Source: Flavobacteriaceae bacterium
GTDB taxonomy: Bacteria > Bacteroidota > Bacteroidia > Flavobacteriales > Flavobacteriaceae
Length of the DNA stretch: 64,000 nucleotides
Direction of reading: 5' to 3'
Assembly (NCBI GenBank): GCA_016649715.1
Contig: JAENXC010000006.1
Coordinates: forward strand, 62,001-126,000
Numbering within the stretch: the first letter of the stretch is position 1; the number at the start of each line of letters is the position of its first letter. Of the stretch, positions 15,080 to 25,133 are shown piece by piece. A program made the translations under genes and the position numbers. The notes below the pieces were generated by a model. That model worked only from the letters and a program-made list of their open reading frames with translations. It had not been told where the DNA came from and did not search any database.

Positions 15080-18000
15080 TTAATCTAAATTTTTCGTTGA
15101 TTCAGAATTGTTATTTGGCATTTCATAAGAAATATTTTCTTCAGATTTTTCTAATTTTTCAGTTGGTACTCCTGTAATTTTTTCCTGCAACCATTGGAAG
15201 AGGATAAACAAAATTGGTATCACGAAGACTCCTAAAACAGTCCCAACAAAGAGTCCACCAACAGCCCCCGTGCCAATGGAACGGTTTCCCGCTGCACCCA
15301 CTCCATTGGAAAGCACCAACGGCATCAGCCCAAAAATGAAAGCGAAGGAAGTCATCAAAATCGGTCGCAGTCGGGCTTCGGCACCGTCGATGGCGGCATC
15401 AACAATAGATTCGCCATGGCGTCTTCGCTGAATTGCGAACTCAACAATCAAGATTGCGTTTTTGGCGAGAAGTCCAATAAGCATTATCAAAGCTATTTGA
15501 AAATAGATGTTGTTCTGCAAGCCCATAAGTTGTGTTGAAATGTATGCGCCGAAAACTCCAACAGGTAAAGAAAGCAACACAGAAAAAGGCAATAAATAAC
15601 TTTCATACTGTGCCGCAAGCAAAAAGTAAACGAACACCAACGATAGTATAAATATGGTTGTCGTTTGGTTTCCCGCGTTTTTTTCTTCCAAAGAAAGCCC
15701 CGAAAATGCAATGTCGAAATTGCTCGGCAGCGTTTTGGTAACCTCTTCAACAGCTTTAATTACATCACCCGAACTGTAACCCAGTGCTGGAGCCGCTGTA
15801 ACTTTTGTGGAATTGAAAAGATTAAAACGAGTTACCGATTGCGGGCCATAAACCCTTTTCAATGTAACGAACTGGGTTATTGGCGTCATTTCGCCACTGG
15901 CAGTGCGCACGTAAATACTGTTCAAATCGCTTTCTGTCGCTCTGTCTTCCGGCAATGCCTGTACATAAACTCGGTATTGTTTTCCGAAGCGGGAAAAATC
16001 TGCTGCGAAAATACTTCCTATATATCCTTGAAGCGTGTTGAAAATACTTTGCCCCGAAACGCCCACTTCTTTTGCCAATGGTACGTTCAGTGTCATTTCA
16101 TATTGTGGATAGCGCGTGTTGAAAGACGATTGTGCATATTGAATTTCGGGACGAGCGGTAAGTTTTTGTATAAATTCTTGGTTGGCTTTGTCCAAATCGG
16201 TAAAACTTCCGCCGGAACGGTCCAAAAGATTTACTTCCGCTCCCGCCGAATTACCGAAACCGGGAATACTTGGTGGGGAAAAGAAGATAATATTGGCATC
16301 GGGAATCTGGGCGGCAATTCCGAAGAGCTTTCCGGTAATTGCTTGCGCCGAAAGTGAATCGGCCTTGCGGTCCTTCCAATCATTAAGCCTTATAAATCCG
16401 AGTCCGTAATTGTTTCCGGCACCACTTATCAAACTTCTGCCATCAATAACCGAAACCCCTTGTACGCCGGGAAGATTTTTAATTTTAGAGTATAGAATTT
16501 GGTTTATTTCATGGGTTCTATCTATTGATGAACCGGCAGGCAATTCCATGTTCATAAACACGATTCCACGATCTTCATCGGGTACAAAGCCAGTTTTTAG
16601 AGTTGAAGTGGACCAAAAAATTCCCAAGGCTGCCAAAACCAATATACCGCCCGTAATCCATTTATGTCTGTAAAGAAAATGAACCGATTTGCCGTATTTG
16701 TTTACAGTGGCTTTGAAACCACGATTAAAGCCATTGAAAAATTGTTGGATAAATCCGGGCTTATTGCTGCTTTGTTTCGCGTCGTGACCCTTCAGAAAAA
16801 GGGCGGACAATGCCGGGGTCAAGGTCAAAGCGTTTACTGCCGATATAATAATGGCGACAATTAAAGTTACCCCAAATTGTTCATAAAACACACCCGTTGG
16901 ACCTTTGATGAAAGTTACCGGAATAAACACCGCGGACATTACCAACGTAATGGAAACAATGGCTCCGGAAATTTCGTGCATCGCATTGATGGATGCTTTT
17001 TTGGAATCATTTTCGCCTTGGTCGATTTTCGCGTGTACGGCTTCAACCACCACGATGGCATCATCCACAACAATCCCAATGGCAAGAACCAAAGCGAATA
17101 GCGTCAATAAATTGATGGAGTATCCGAATAAATTCAGAAAGAAAAATGTTCCAATAATTGAAACAGGTACCGCGATTGCTGGAATCAATGTAGAACGGAA
17201 ATCCTGCAAAAAGATAAATACAACGAGGAAAACCAAAAGGAAAGCTTCCAACAAAGTGGTCACTACTTTTTCTATGGAGGCATTTAAGAAATTGTTGGTG
17301 TCGTAAGGAATATAGTAGGTAATTCCATCGGGTAAGTCGCGTTCTACTTTTGCAAGTTCAATTTTTACGGCATCAATAATCTCCTGTGCGTTGGAGCCTT
17401 TGGTTTGAAAAATACCCATATTCACTGCAGGATACCCGTTGGTCACGGAACCGCCGGAGTAGGATTGAGCGCCGAGTTCAATTTTGGCCACATCGCTCAA
17501 TTTTAGGAAATCTCCATTGCCCAAAGCTTTTATTACAATATCGCTGTATTGTTGCTCGGTTTTGTAACGGCCTGGGTATTTTATGGTATATGAAAAAGCT
17601 TCTCCATTGTTTTCGCCCAAAGAACCAGCGGCCGCTTCAAGACTTTGCTCCTTCAATGCCGCCACAACATCGGATGGCATTAAACTGTAGGCTGCAAGTT
17701 TTTGTGGGTTTAGCCAGATGCGCATGGAATAATCCTTTCCTCCGAAAACGCTTACGTCGCCAACACCATTTACTCTTTGTAATTCTGGAATGACATTGAT
17801 CTTAAGATAATTCTGAAGAAAAGTATCGTCGTAATCCTTATTCGTGCTGTAGAAAGAAAGGAACATCAAAGCCGAAGTTTGCTGTTTTGAAACGGTCACC
17901 CCGGTTTGGAGAACCGCCTGTGGCAATAGAGAGTTTGCACGCGCCACACGGTTTTGGACGTTTACCGCTGCAATGTCTGGATCTACTTTCTGGTCAAAAA

Positions 18001-18277
18001 ACACGCTTATGGAAGCCGTGCCGTTATTGGTTGCGGTAGAGCTTAGATAGGTCATTCCTTCCACCCCGTTTATCTGTTCTTCCAGCGGAATAATTACGCT
18101 TTCAAGAATGGTTTCGGCATTGGCCCCGGGGTAGGAAGCGTTCACTTGAATGGTGGGTGGAGCAATGTCTGGATATTGGGTAATGGGAAGATTGGAAAGC
18201 CCTAAAATACCCAGAATCACAATAATTATCGAGATAACCGTAGAAAGTACGGGTCTGTTTATGAATGTTTTTATCAT
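15080..18277 (-). CDS. RND multidrug efflux transporter, HAE1 (AcrB-like)
   Basis: Inner-membrane proton-driven drug exporter. 1065 residues, close to AcrB. It shows the 12-TM architecture with two large periplasmic loops. TM4 carries the proton-relay pair Asp405-Asp406 (LAIGIVVDDAIVVVEAV). The second half has GLLAKNAILIVEFA, with the relay Lys, and the conserved FGLMPLVLSNGVGAAGNRSIG. It works as a trimer with the membrane-fusion protein upstream and the TolC-like channel downstream. Substrates cannot be predicted. Confidence 0.96.
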   Translation of the reverse strand: MIKTFINRPVLSTVISIIIVILGILGLSNLPITQYPDIAPPTIQVNASYPGANAETILESVIIPLEEQINGVEGMTYLSSTATNNGTASISVFFDQKVDPDIAAVNVQNRVARANSLLPQAVLQTGVTVSKQQTSALMFLSFYSTNKDYDDTFLQNYLKINVIPELQRVNGVGDVSVFGGKDYSMRIWLNPQKLAAYSLMPSDVVAALKEQSLEAAAGSLGENNGEAFSYTIKYPGRYKTEQQYSDIVIKALGNGDFLKLSDVAKIELGAQSYSGGSVTNGYPAVNMGIFQTKGSNAQEIIDAVKIELAKVERDLPDGITYYIPYDTNNFLNASIEKVVTTLLEAFLLVFLVVFIFLQDFRSTLIPAIAVPVSIIGTFFFLNLFGYSINLLTLFALVLAIGIVVDDAIVVVEAVHAKIDQGENDSKKASINAMHEISGAIVSITLVMSAVFIPVTFIKGPTGVFYEQFGVTLIVAIIISAVNALTLTPALSALFLKGHDAKQSSNKPGFIQQFFNGFNRGFKATVNKYGKSVHFLYRHKWITGGILVLAALGIFWSTSTLKTGFVPDEDRGIVFMNMELPAGSSIDRTHEINQILYSKIKNLPGVQGVSVIDGRSLISGAGNNYGLGFIRLNDWKDRKADSLSAQAITGKLFGIAAQIPDANIIFFSPPSIPGFGNSAGAEVNLLDRSGGSFTDLDKANQEFIQKLTARPEIQYAQSSFNTRYPQYEMTLNVPLAKEVGVSGQSIFNTLQGYIGSIFAADFSRFGKQYRVYVQALPEDRATESDLNSIYVRTASGEMTPITQFVTLKRVYGPQSVTRFNLFNSTKVTAAPALGYSSGDVIKAVEEVTKTLPSNFDIAFSGLSLEEKNAGNQTTTIFILSLVFVYFLLAAQYESYLLPFSVLLSLPVGVFGAYISTQLMGLQNNIYFQIALIMLIGLLAKNAILIVEFAIQRRRHGESIVDAAIDGAEARLRPILMTSFAFIFGLMPLVLSNGVGAAGNRSIGTGAVGGLFVGTVLGVFVIPILFILFQWLQEKITGVPTEKLEKSEENISYEMPNNNSESTKNLD

Positions 18278-18297
18278 GGTTTATTATTATAGAACGG

Positions 18298-19434
18298 TTA
18301 TCTAAAGAGTGTTTCGGTAGGTTTTGCAATGCTGTCAAAAGGCATTTCCATTGGATTGATTTTTGAATCGCCACGCAATTTATTTGCACCTTTTGCAACT
18401 ATTACATCACCCTTTTCCAGGCCGGAAGTAACCACATATAGATTCCCAACTACGGCGGAAGTGCCTATTTTCGTTGAAGTGGCGGTACTATCCTTCCCAA
18501 CCTTATACACATAAATACTTCCCTGTTGTTCATAAGTTGCGTCCTGCGGAACAACCACTACATCGGTGTATACCTTCGGAATTTGAATCTTTCCGCTATT
18601 TCCACTTGTCAAAATTCGCGAAGGATTGTCGAAAATGGCTCTAAATGATATAGAACCTGTATTAGAGTTGACTTGTGAATTGATGGTTTGAATAGTTCCT
18701 TCTTCATCATATAGACTTCCGTTTGCCAACACCAATCGTACTTTTGGAAGTTTCTTTATTTTTTCTTCAACATTCTTCCCTTCCGCATTTTGCATAAAGT
18801 CGAGATATTCTTTTTCATTCATAGAAAAATAGGCATATACCTTACTAATGTCTGCAACCGTAGTCATTGGTATTTGTGAAGAAGGGCTCACCAACGACCC
18901 TTTCCTTAAATTGATGGAACCCACATAACCATCTACCGGACTTTTAATATTTCCGTAATCTATGTTTGCGGCAATACTGTTGTAACCACTTTTGGCCTGT
19001 TGAAGTTTTGCATTAGCCGTTTCGAGCTGCACATTGCTAATGATGTTTTTTTCCACCAAAGGTTTCAGTTTGTCAACTTCAACTTGAGCGGCGTTAACAT
19101 TGGCACGAGCGGCAGCGGCATCTTGGTTCAAGATTTGGGTTTCTAAACGGAAAAGGGTTTGACCCTTTTTTACTTTTTGGCCTTCGTCCACCAAAACATC
19201 GGTTATATAAGCCGAAATATTAGCGCGAACTTCACTGTTTACAATTCCCTCAATACTTGCAGGATATGAAGCAAATGCCGTCACGGTTTTTGTAGGAACA
19301 CTTACCACGGGCAAGGTTGGAGCTTGTTGCGCAAATTGTGCTTGCTGTGCGTTTTTATCATTTCCACAGGAAGAGAATAAAAGGGATAAACCCAAAATTA
19401 GGGAAAGTGAATAAAATAGGTTTTTCGTTTTCAT
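18298..19434 (-). CDS. Efflux RND periplasmic adaptor (membrane-fusion lipoprotein)
   Basis: Links the RND pump to the outer-membrane channel. 378 residues with a lipoprotein signal (LGLSLLFSSC, Cys23). It has the HlyD/AcrA order: beta-barrel edge, biotinyl-lipoyl half (ISAYITDVLVDEGQKVKKGQTLFRLE), helical hairpin (about 100-150), second lipoyl half (KSPVDGYVGSINLRKGSLVSP), then beta-barrel and membrane-proximal domains. It ends 20 bp before the RND gene and starts 23 bp after the regulator's stop. Confidence 0.94.
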   Translation of the reverse strand: MKTKNLFYSLSLILGLSLLFSSCGNDKNAQQAQFAQQAPTLPVVSVPTKTVTAFASYPASIEGIVNSEVRANISAYITDVLVDEGQKVKKGQTLFRLETQILNQDAAAARANVNAAQVEVDKLKPLVEKNIISNVQLETANAKLQQAKSGYNSIAANIDYGNIKSPVDGYVGSINLRKGSLVSPSSQIPMTTVADISKVYAYFSMNEKEYLDFMQNAEGKNVEEKIKKLPKVRLVLANGSLYDEEGTIQTINSQVNSNTGSISFRAIFDNPSRILTSGNSGKIQIPKVYTDVVVVPQDATYEQQGSIYVYKVGKDSTATSTKIGTSAVVGNLYVVTSGLEKGDVIVAKGANKLRGDSKINPMEMPFDSIAKPTETLFR

Positions 19435-19457
19435 TGTTGATTTTAATAAGTTGGTTT

Positions 19458-19937
19458 TTATACTTTTTCGGATAATTTTTCTCGTAATTTTTCGACGGAA
19501 GCACTTGCTTGTTCCAGAAAACTGATATAATCTTTATGGAAATCCAATTCAAATTTTTCATCGGAATCCTCTGCTAATGTTTGATTGATTTCTTCTTTAT
19601 ATTCCATAACCTCACGATGAAGTAGGGTCTCGACTTCCCAAGTCTTCAACATTTCTGTCATAGACTTTATCATGGCGTCGGGCGAAAGGATAAAATACTT
19701 TTTTCTGTCGCCAGATTTCGTAAAGTAAGTAATGCGCTGTGTTGCCTGTAAATTGGTTAAATGTGAAGAAATTGTGCTTTTGCTTGCGCCTAAATCGCAT
19801 ACTAAATCTTCAAAAGTAATTCCCTTTTTTCCAATTAAAATAAGTTTCGAAAGTATGCGGGCGGCCAAGGGAGCTATTTGCTCCTTAGTTTCAAGGTGCA
19901 CCCCTAATCTTTCCACTAATTTTTCTTTTCTGTTCAC
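19458..19937 (-). CDS. GbsR/MarR-type transcriptional regulator of the efflux operon
   Basis: A 159-residue winged-helix regulator. The helix-turn-helix lies at about 35-85 (ITFEDLVCDLGASKSTISSHL with wing TYFTKSGDRKKYFIL), and the C-terminal helices (EMLKTWEVETLLHREVMEYKEEI) should form the dimer. The pattern is that of the GbsR branch of MarR-like proteins. It is the first gene of the efflux operon, suggesting it represses its own transcript and responds to a pump substrate (inference). A TATCTTTG box lies upstream. Confidence 0.85.
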   Translation of the reverse strand: MNRKEKLVERLGVHLETKEQIAPLAARILSKLILIGKKGITFEDLVCDLGASKSTISSHLTNLQATQRITYFTKSGDRKKYFILSPDAMIKSMTEMLKTWEVETLLHREVMEYKEEINQTLAEDSDEKFELDFHKDYISFLEQASASVEKLREKLSEKV

Positions 19938-19971
19938 AATCTCGAAATAAGTAATTCAAAAATTTAATTGG

Positions 19972-19979
19972 CAAAGATA
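19972..19979 (-). promoter_or_regulatory. Putative -7 box of the efflux operon
   Basis: TATCTTTG on the minus strand, 34 bp before the regulator ATG, matches TAnnTTTG exactly. No clear -33 TTG is found. The rest of the 19938-20272 gap is A/T-rich; a 63-codon ORF at 20022-20213 has no coding signs. Confidence 0.5.
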
Positions 19980-20272
19980 TGATTGGTTCGGATAATCCCG
20001 AACTAACGAGACCTTAAATTTATGTTAAATAAATTTCATTACTTCTTTTTTCGTATTTCCGACATTCGCAATGGAGTGATTTCAAAATGGGGAAAGAACC
20101 AAAATATTGGGAATATAATTCCTAAAGCGTATTTCGATTATTATAATTTTTTATCTTTTAAAAATTTAAAGAAATCTATACCCCATTGGGTTTCAAGTTA
20201 TAATGATATATAGCATATAGTATAGCAACTTAAAAATGATACCTTCGGCGAAAATTTTTAAAACCTAATATT

Positions 20273-21790
20273 ATGAACAAACTTTTTACTTTAGTATTGC
20301 TTTTAGTAGCAACATCCCTTACTTATGCCCAGTCGGGTGTTTTGGATACTTCCTTTGGAACAGATGGCGTTGTTACCACTGCCGTTCATTAAAATTACAA
20401 CATGGCAGAAACCATCGTCGTTCAGGCCGATGGAAAAATTTTAGTAGCCGGGAGCGCCGGTACTCCATCAACCTATCAAATGGCTGTAGCGAGATATAAC
20501 GAAGATGGATCCTTGGATACTTCCTTCGGCAATGGCGGCACTTTGCGTTTTCCTGTAGGCTCTTCCAAATCTTTTGTGATGGATATGGCACAACAACCAG
20601 ATGGAAAGATCCTTTTAGGAGGACGTACTTGGGACAACGTTTCGGGTGATTTCGCCCTCGTACGTCTTAATGAAGATGGTACCTTTGACAACACCTTTGG
20701 TACAGCTGGAATTTCACGGATTGCAACAACAGAAACAGAAGCCTCAGAATCCATTGCCTTGTTAGATGATGGGACAGTATTGATGGTTGGTTATAAGGAT
20801 GATAATTTCACAGTGGCAAAATTCAACGCAGATGGTAGCTTAGACACTACTTTTGGTGTGAGCGGATGGGTTGTTCTTACTTATGATGACGCTTCAAGTT
20901 TTGCTGACGATGTGACCATTCAGGATGATGGAAAAATTGTAATCTCAGGATTTGCATTGAATGGCGATAATCGTTTTCAAATTGCCGCTGCAAGACTCAA
21001 TGCAGATGGTTCAGTTGACAATTCCTTTGGAACAAATGGCAAAGTGATTTTTAATGTAGGCGAATGGAACGATTTTGGCGAAGGAGTTTCCATTCAGAGT
21101 GATGGGAAAATTTTGATTGGTGGTCATAAATGGATTTCCAATGTTCAAGAGAGACATGATTTATTTGTAGCAAGACTGAATACTGATGGTAGCTTAGACA
21201 CTTCTTATGGAACTGATGGAGTAGCTACGGCAAGACTGGTTGATGGTGCGAATTATAGCAATGGCATGGTATTGCAGGCAGACGGCAAGCCTATCTTGGC
21301 TGGTTATACTATACTACAAGGCGAAATTAATATGGCCATGGTAAGATTTGATACAGCTGGTAACCTTGATTCAACATTTGATGGTGATGGAATGGTGAAC
21401 TTTGACTTTGAAGGTCGCGAAGATTACGGCCATGCAATTGCACTTCAGGCCGACAATAAAATTATCTTGGCAGGTTATTCTTATGGTGGTGGTGGTTCTG
21501 AGTTTGAGATTGCCCGTTTCCTAAATGATGGTACGGTAGGAACCGAAGATTTTCGAAATGTGGAATTCCGTCTTTACCCAAACCCAGCCAAAGAGCAGAT
21601 TACTATTGAAATGAGTGATGCTTCTTCAAACTATCAAGTTGCTATTTTTAATGTTTTGGGCAAAAAAGTTTACACTTCGGAAATTCAAAAAGTAGGACAA
21701 ATTGATGTTTCTGCTTTAGCTTCCGGAACTTATTTGGTAAAACTTAATTCTGACAACAAATCAAGCGTAGTTCGATTTGTAAAACAATAA
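20273..21790 (+). pseudogene. Secreted delta-60 repeat protein with T9SS domain, interrupted by an in-frame stop
   Basis: The natural start is the ATG at 20273, giving a signal peptide MNKLFTLVLLLVATSLTYAQ and the first repeat residues GVLDTSFGTDGVV. Codon 40 is TAA (20390-20392). The same frame continues at once (NYNMAETIVVQADGKI) for 466 more codons to 21790. The body has about seven delta-60 repeats (pattern DGKILVAG ... ARYNEDGSLDTSFGNGG), a predicted beta-propeller, and ends with a type-A sorting domain (FRLYPNPAKEQ) for type IX secretion. Without the lead part, the ORF from the ATG at 20402 lacks a signal peptide and could not be exported. One base change or a sequencing error explains the break. 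Confidence 0.8.
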
Positions 21791-21812
21791 TTCATTCCGA
21801 ATAAAAAATATC

Positions 21813-21847
21813 AAAGAGGCTATCTATAAAAGGTAGCCTCTTTTTTT
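21813..21847. terminator. Bidirectional terminator
   Basis: AAAGAGGCTATC and GGTAGCCTCTTT arms form a strong stem around a short A-rich loop and are followed by T7. It lies between the convergent delta-60 repeat gene and pbpC and can serve both. Confidence 0.85.
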
Positions 21848-21853
21848 ATAATA

Positions 21854-24214
21854 TTACTGAAGGGTTTTAATCTCAATTTTCTCTTTTAATTCATTGCCTT
21901 CACTATCCACAACCGTTAAAATATAGTTTCCGGGTTTAGGCGAAACCGCCAACTCGTGAAAGGTTTCGGTTTTACCTATATATTCTGAATCCAAATACCA
22001 ATACACAGTAGTTTCCGGTGAACGATGGGCAAGTTTAAAAATTACTTCGTTTACGTTTTCATCAAAGTTCTTCGGAAGTAAAACCGTTTCATTTTTCTTC
22101 GGATAAATAAAAGCCATCAACTTTTCGCCTTCCTGCAAACAATTGGGCGCAAAAGGCGGCAAAGGATGGTATTCCGGGTGAAGCGAGGCATAATAAAATT
22201 CCATAACTGGCGGCAGTGCAAACCAATTCTTTTGAACCATTTCTGAAAGTGGATAACACGATGAATTCACCCGAAAATTTTCCGAAGCATTTAGAAAAAC
22301 TGTTTGGTGATACGGACAAGCTTCTGTTCTCGCTCCGTTTTTAGGGATCCATTCTGCCTTTATTTCGTCACAGAAAAGTCCGGCGAGATGACCGCTTTTG
22401 GTGCAGATTTCAGCCTCAACCAATTCATCATACGGAATTTTGAACCAACCACTTTGTGGCAAAACATTCAAAACATCGAACAAAATAGGTGCGGCGGCCT
22501 GAATTCCCGTCAATCCTGGCCTCCCTTCGCCATCGGCATTTCCTACCCAAATGCCAATTGCATATTTCGGGGTAACGCCGACTGCCCACGCGTCTTTAAA
22601 GCCATAACTCGTTCCTGTTTTCCAAGCAAGCGGTTGGCTGCTTGTGAAAAGTTCCCAGTTTTCCTCACCACTTGGGCGGTTCACTTTTTCCATTGCTTCG
22701 AAGGCTTCGTAAATTGCTCCAGCATTCCAAACGGAAGGTTTTGGCAGAATTTTTCCGAAGGAAATTTCATCGTGATTTTTTACATAAACGGGTTCTACAA
22801 ATTCATTTTTTCGGTATTCGCTGGAAGAAGTGTTGAAGAAATTTAAGGTTGAAGCCATCCCCGCATATGCTTTCGTAATGTCCCACAAACTGCTTTCCGC
22901 ACCACCGAGAATCAGGGAAAGTCCATAATAATCGGCAGGTTTGTCTATTTCTTTTTGATTCATTTTTTCCAAAATATTATAGAACCGCTGAAAGCCAAAA
23001 TCACGTAACATCCTCACCGCTGGAATATTGAGCGAACGAGAAAGCGCAACACTCGCAGGCACTGCGCCGTTAAATTTTTTGTCGAAATTTTCCGGAGTGT
23101 ATCCATTCACCGAAGTTGGAATATCGGCTACCAAAGTATTCGGAAGAATCTCTCCGGCATCGAGCATTGAAGCAAAAAGGAACGGCTTTAATATACTGCC
23201 CGTGCTTCGCGGTTTTTCGATAACATCCACAAAATTATTGTGCTCGCGCGTGGTCGGGGAATTGCCCACATACGCCAAAATTTCCCTCGTATTCACATCC
23301 AAAACCAAAACTGCGAGATTATGAATTTGGTTTTGCGCCAACATATAATTTTGCTCTCTCACTATGTTATTCACCTTTTGCTGAAGCGAAAAATCAATCG
23401 TGGTTTCAATCCGTTTTCCGGGATGTTCCTTTCGTATTTTTTCAGTTAAATGAGGCGCGAATTCTGGCAACGATAACGGTTTCCCGGGGAGATTTTCTTC
23501 CAAAGCCAATTGATACGTAGTTTCATCAATCACTTCATTTTGAAAAAGTTTCAGCAGTAAAGCATCCCTTTTTTGTTTCAGAATTTTTTCGTTCTTCCCA
23601 GGAAAAATAAGCGATGGCGCATTCGGAAGTACAGCCAGAGCAGCCGATTGCCCCCAACTCAATTCACTCGCAGGAATCCCAAAATACCGCCACGAAGCAG
23701 TTTCCAAACCAACCACATTTCCACCAAAAGGCGCATACGAAGCGTATAAATTGAGAATTGATTTTTTCTTAAAACCCGCTTCCAAACGTGTGGCTTGAAA
23801 AATTTCTATGAGTTTTTCAAAATAGGTCCGTCCTTTATTTTGTCGGGAAAGGCGGATAACTTGTTGCGTAATTGTGCTCCCGCCACGGCGGGAATCGCTG
23901 GTAAGATTGTTCCAAAGTGCTTTTGAAATAGAAACAGGATTAAAGCCGGGATGCCAATAAAAATGTTCGTCTTCAAAATAAAGGATACATTTTTCAAATC
24001 GGTCCGGCACCGAATCCATTTGCGGAAATCGCCATTGGCCATCATCGGCAATTCGAGCGCCGAGCATTTGTCCTCTGCTGCTTTTGGCAACGGTTGCTGT
24101 GGGAACGTTAAATAATGGTGAAGGAAGGCAGAAGATCCAAACCACAAATAAGACTAGCGCAATACTGAGTTTTATTTTGTGTTTTTTTAAGAAGAAAACG
24201 GTTTTATTATTCAT
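21854..24214 (-). CDS. pbpC: Penicillin-binding protein 1C
   Basis: Bifunctional peptidoglycan synthase, 786 residues. An N-terminal membrane anchor (about 14-31) is followed by a GT51 glycosyltransferase domain with catalytic EDEHF (81-85) and RRGGSTITQQVIR. The transpeptidase domain has the SxxK active site Ser340-Lys343 (RSTGSILKP), SRSLN and WKTGTSYGF. The extreme C-terminus (about 700-786) is the beta-sandwich BiPBP_C domain. PBP1C usually pairs with a bacterial alpha-2-macroglobulin; that gene is present upstream but separated by about 1.5 kb of inserted genes. Confidence 0.95.
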   Translation of the reverse strand: MNNKTVFFLKKHKIKLSIALVLFVVWIFCLPSPLFNVPTATVAKSSRGQMLGARIADDGQWRFPQMDSVPDRFEKCILYFEDEHFYWHPGFNPVSISKALWNNLTSDSRRGGSTITQQVIRLSRQNKGRTYFEKLIEIFQATRLEAGFKKKSILNLYASYAPFGGNVVGLETASWRYFGIPASELSWGQSAALAVLPNAPSLIFPGKNEKILKQKRDALLLKLFQNEVIDETTYQLALEENLPGKPLSLPEFAPHLTEKIRKEHPGKRIETTIDFSLQQKVNNIVREQNYMLAQNQIHNLAVLVLDVNTREILAYVGNSPTTREHNNFVDVIEKPRSTGSILKPFLFASMLDAGEILPNTLVADIPTSVNGYTPENFDKKFNGAVPASVALSRSLNIPAVRMLRDFGFQRFYNILEKMNQKEIDKPADYYGLSLILGGAESSLWDITKAYAGMASTLNFFNTSSSEYRKNEFVEPVYVKNHDEISFGKILPKPSVWNAGAIYEAFEAMEKVNRPSGEENWELFTSSQPLAWKTGTSYGFKDAWAVGVTPKYAIGIWVGNADGEGRPGLTGIQAAAPILFDVLNVLPQSGWFKIPYDELVEAEICTKSGHLAGLFCDEIKAEWIPKNGARTEACPYHQTVFLNASENFRVNSSCYPLSEMVQKNWFALPPVMEFYYASLHPEYHPLPPFAPNCLQEGEKLMAFIYPKKNETVLLPKNFDENVNEVIFKLAHRSPETTVYWYLDSEYIGKTETFHELAVSPKPGNYILTVVDSEGNELKEKIEIKTLQ

Positions 24215-24237
24215 ACTATTTCCACATCGTTCTTCGC

Positions 24238-25133
24238 TTAAAATCCGTATTTAATTTTATTTAAACTATCCTTTTTTTGTAGTAAATCCAAAGGTGGTAG
24301 TCCAATCGAAATTCTATTACTATCCGCTTTTTTCAAATCATCTATCATATTTACACCTCTAATAGTTCCATAAATTTGAGGTTCTTTATGATAGTAATAA
24401 TATTGATCAATCATAGCGCCCAAATAATATGGTGATGCTTTACCTTTTTGTACAAATTCCCGGACTTTTGGCACAAAATAATTCATTCTAATACTATCAT
24501 CAGTATGAAGTAATAATACACCAATATCTATTTGTCTACCGTCTAATGAAGGCGGCCCAACAATTTCGTCATTGGATAACCTACGCTTTCAAAAAGCTCG
24601 ATCAATCTTTTTTCGTGCAATTTATCAACGCTGTCAACCTTTTTCCAATCAATTTCGGGAGCTTGATTTCTAACCCCTTGGTCTGCATAACGCATTAAAA
24701 TTAACTCATTCCTCAACTTTAGGTCAATTTTATTCATAAACTGACTGCGTAAAGCGTCGTATTCCTGTCCTAATTGCTTACCGTATTTTGAAGCCATAAA
24801 TCCCTCAAAACTTGTATTATTTTGAAATCTACCTAATTCTGAACCTTTCAGAATTGATTTTTTCAAAAACTCATAAGTTAAATCGTACTTTTTTAGAATT
24901 GCAGTAGTTTCAGCGAACCCTCCAATTTCATCATAGCCCAGCGATGATACAGGATCGCAATAATTAAAAGCTGTTTGGTACAGATCAAATGCTTTTTGGT
25001 AATTACCAGTTTCAAACTCGTAATCCGCTTTATAAATTGTTTGATAATAATTAGTAATATAATTGCATTCAGATTTTTTGTTTACCGAACAACTGATAAG
25101 AACCGAAAGAAGAAGTAATACAGCTAATCTCAT
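24238..25133 (-). pseudogene. Frameshifted lipoprotein with C-terminal DUF6624-like domain
   Basis: The first part (24543-25133) encodes 196 residues: lipoprotein signal MRLAVLLLLSVLISC, then a TPR-like region (YKADYEFETGNYQKAFDLYQTAF). It ends prematurely at 24543. Another frame continues without a gap as PPSLDGRQIDIGVLLLHTDD and MNYFVPKVREFVQKGKASPY to a stop at 24238. Joined, residues from LIELFESVGYP through HKEPQIYGTI match the layout of DUF6624. One extra G in the GGG run at 24556-24558 would restore a single frame (LLGPPSLDG). Either a true frameshift or a homopolymer base-call error. Its ATG overlaps the toxin stop by 4 bp. Function unknown. Confidence 0.75.

Noticed and set aside
13644..19937. 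Efflux operon as a novel resistance system
   Set aside because: Regulator, adaptor, RND and TolC-like genes are all standard members with intact motifs; nothing unusual in layout.
20022..20213. 63-codon ORF between the efflux regulator and the delta-60 repeat gene
   Set aside because: No signal, domain or codon pattern supports it; composition matches A/T-rich intergenic DNA and it overlaps likely promoter sequence.
24238..24486. Independent 82-residue gene downstream of the DUF6624 lipoprotein
   Set aside because: Its reading frame continues upstream of its ATG with matching family sequence, so it is the displaced 3' end of the frameshifted gene.
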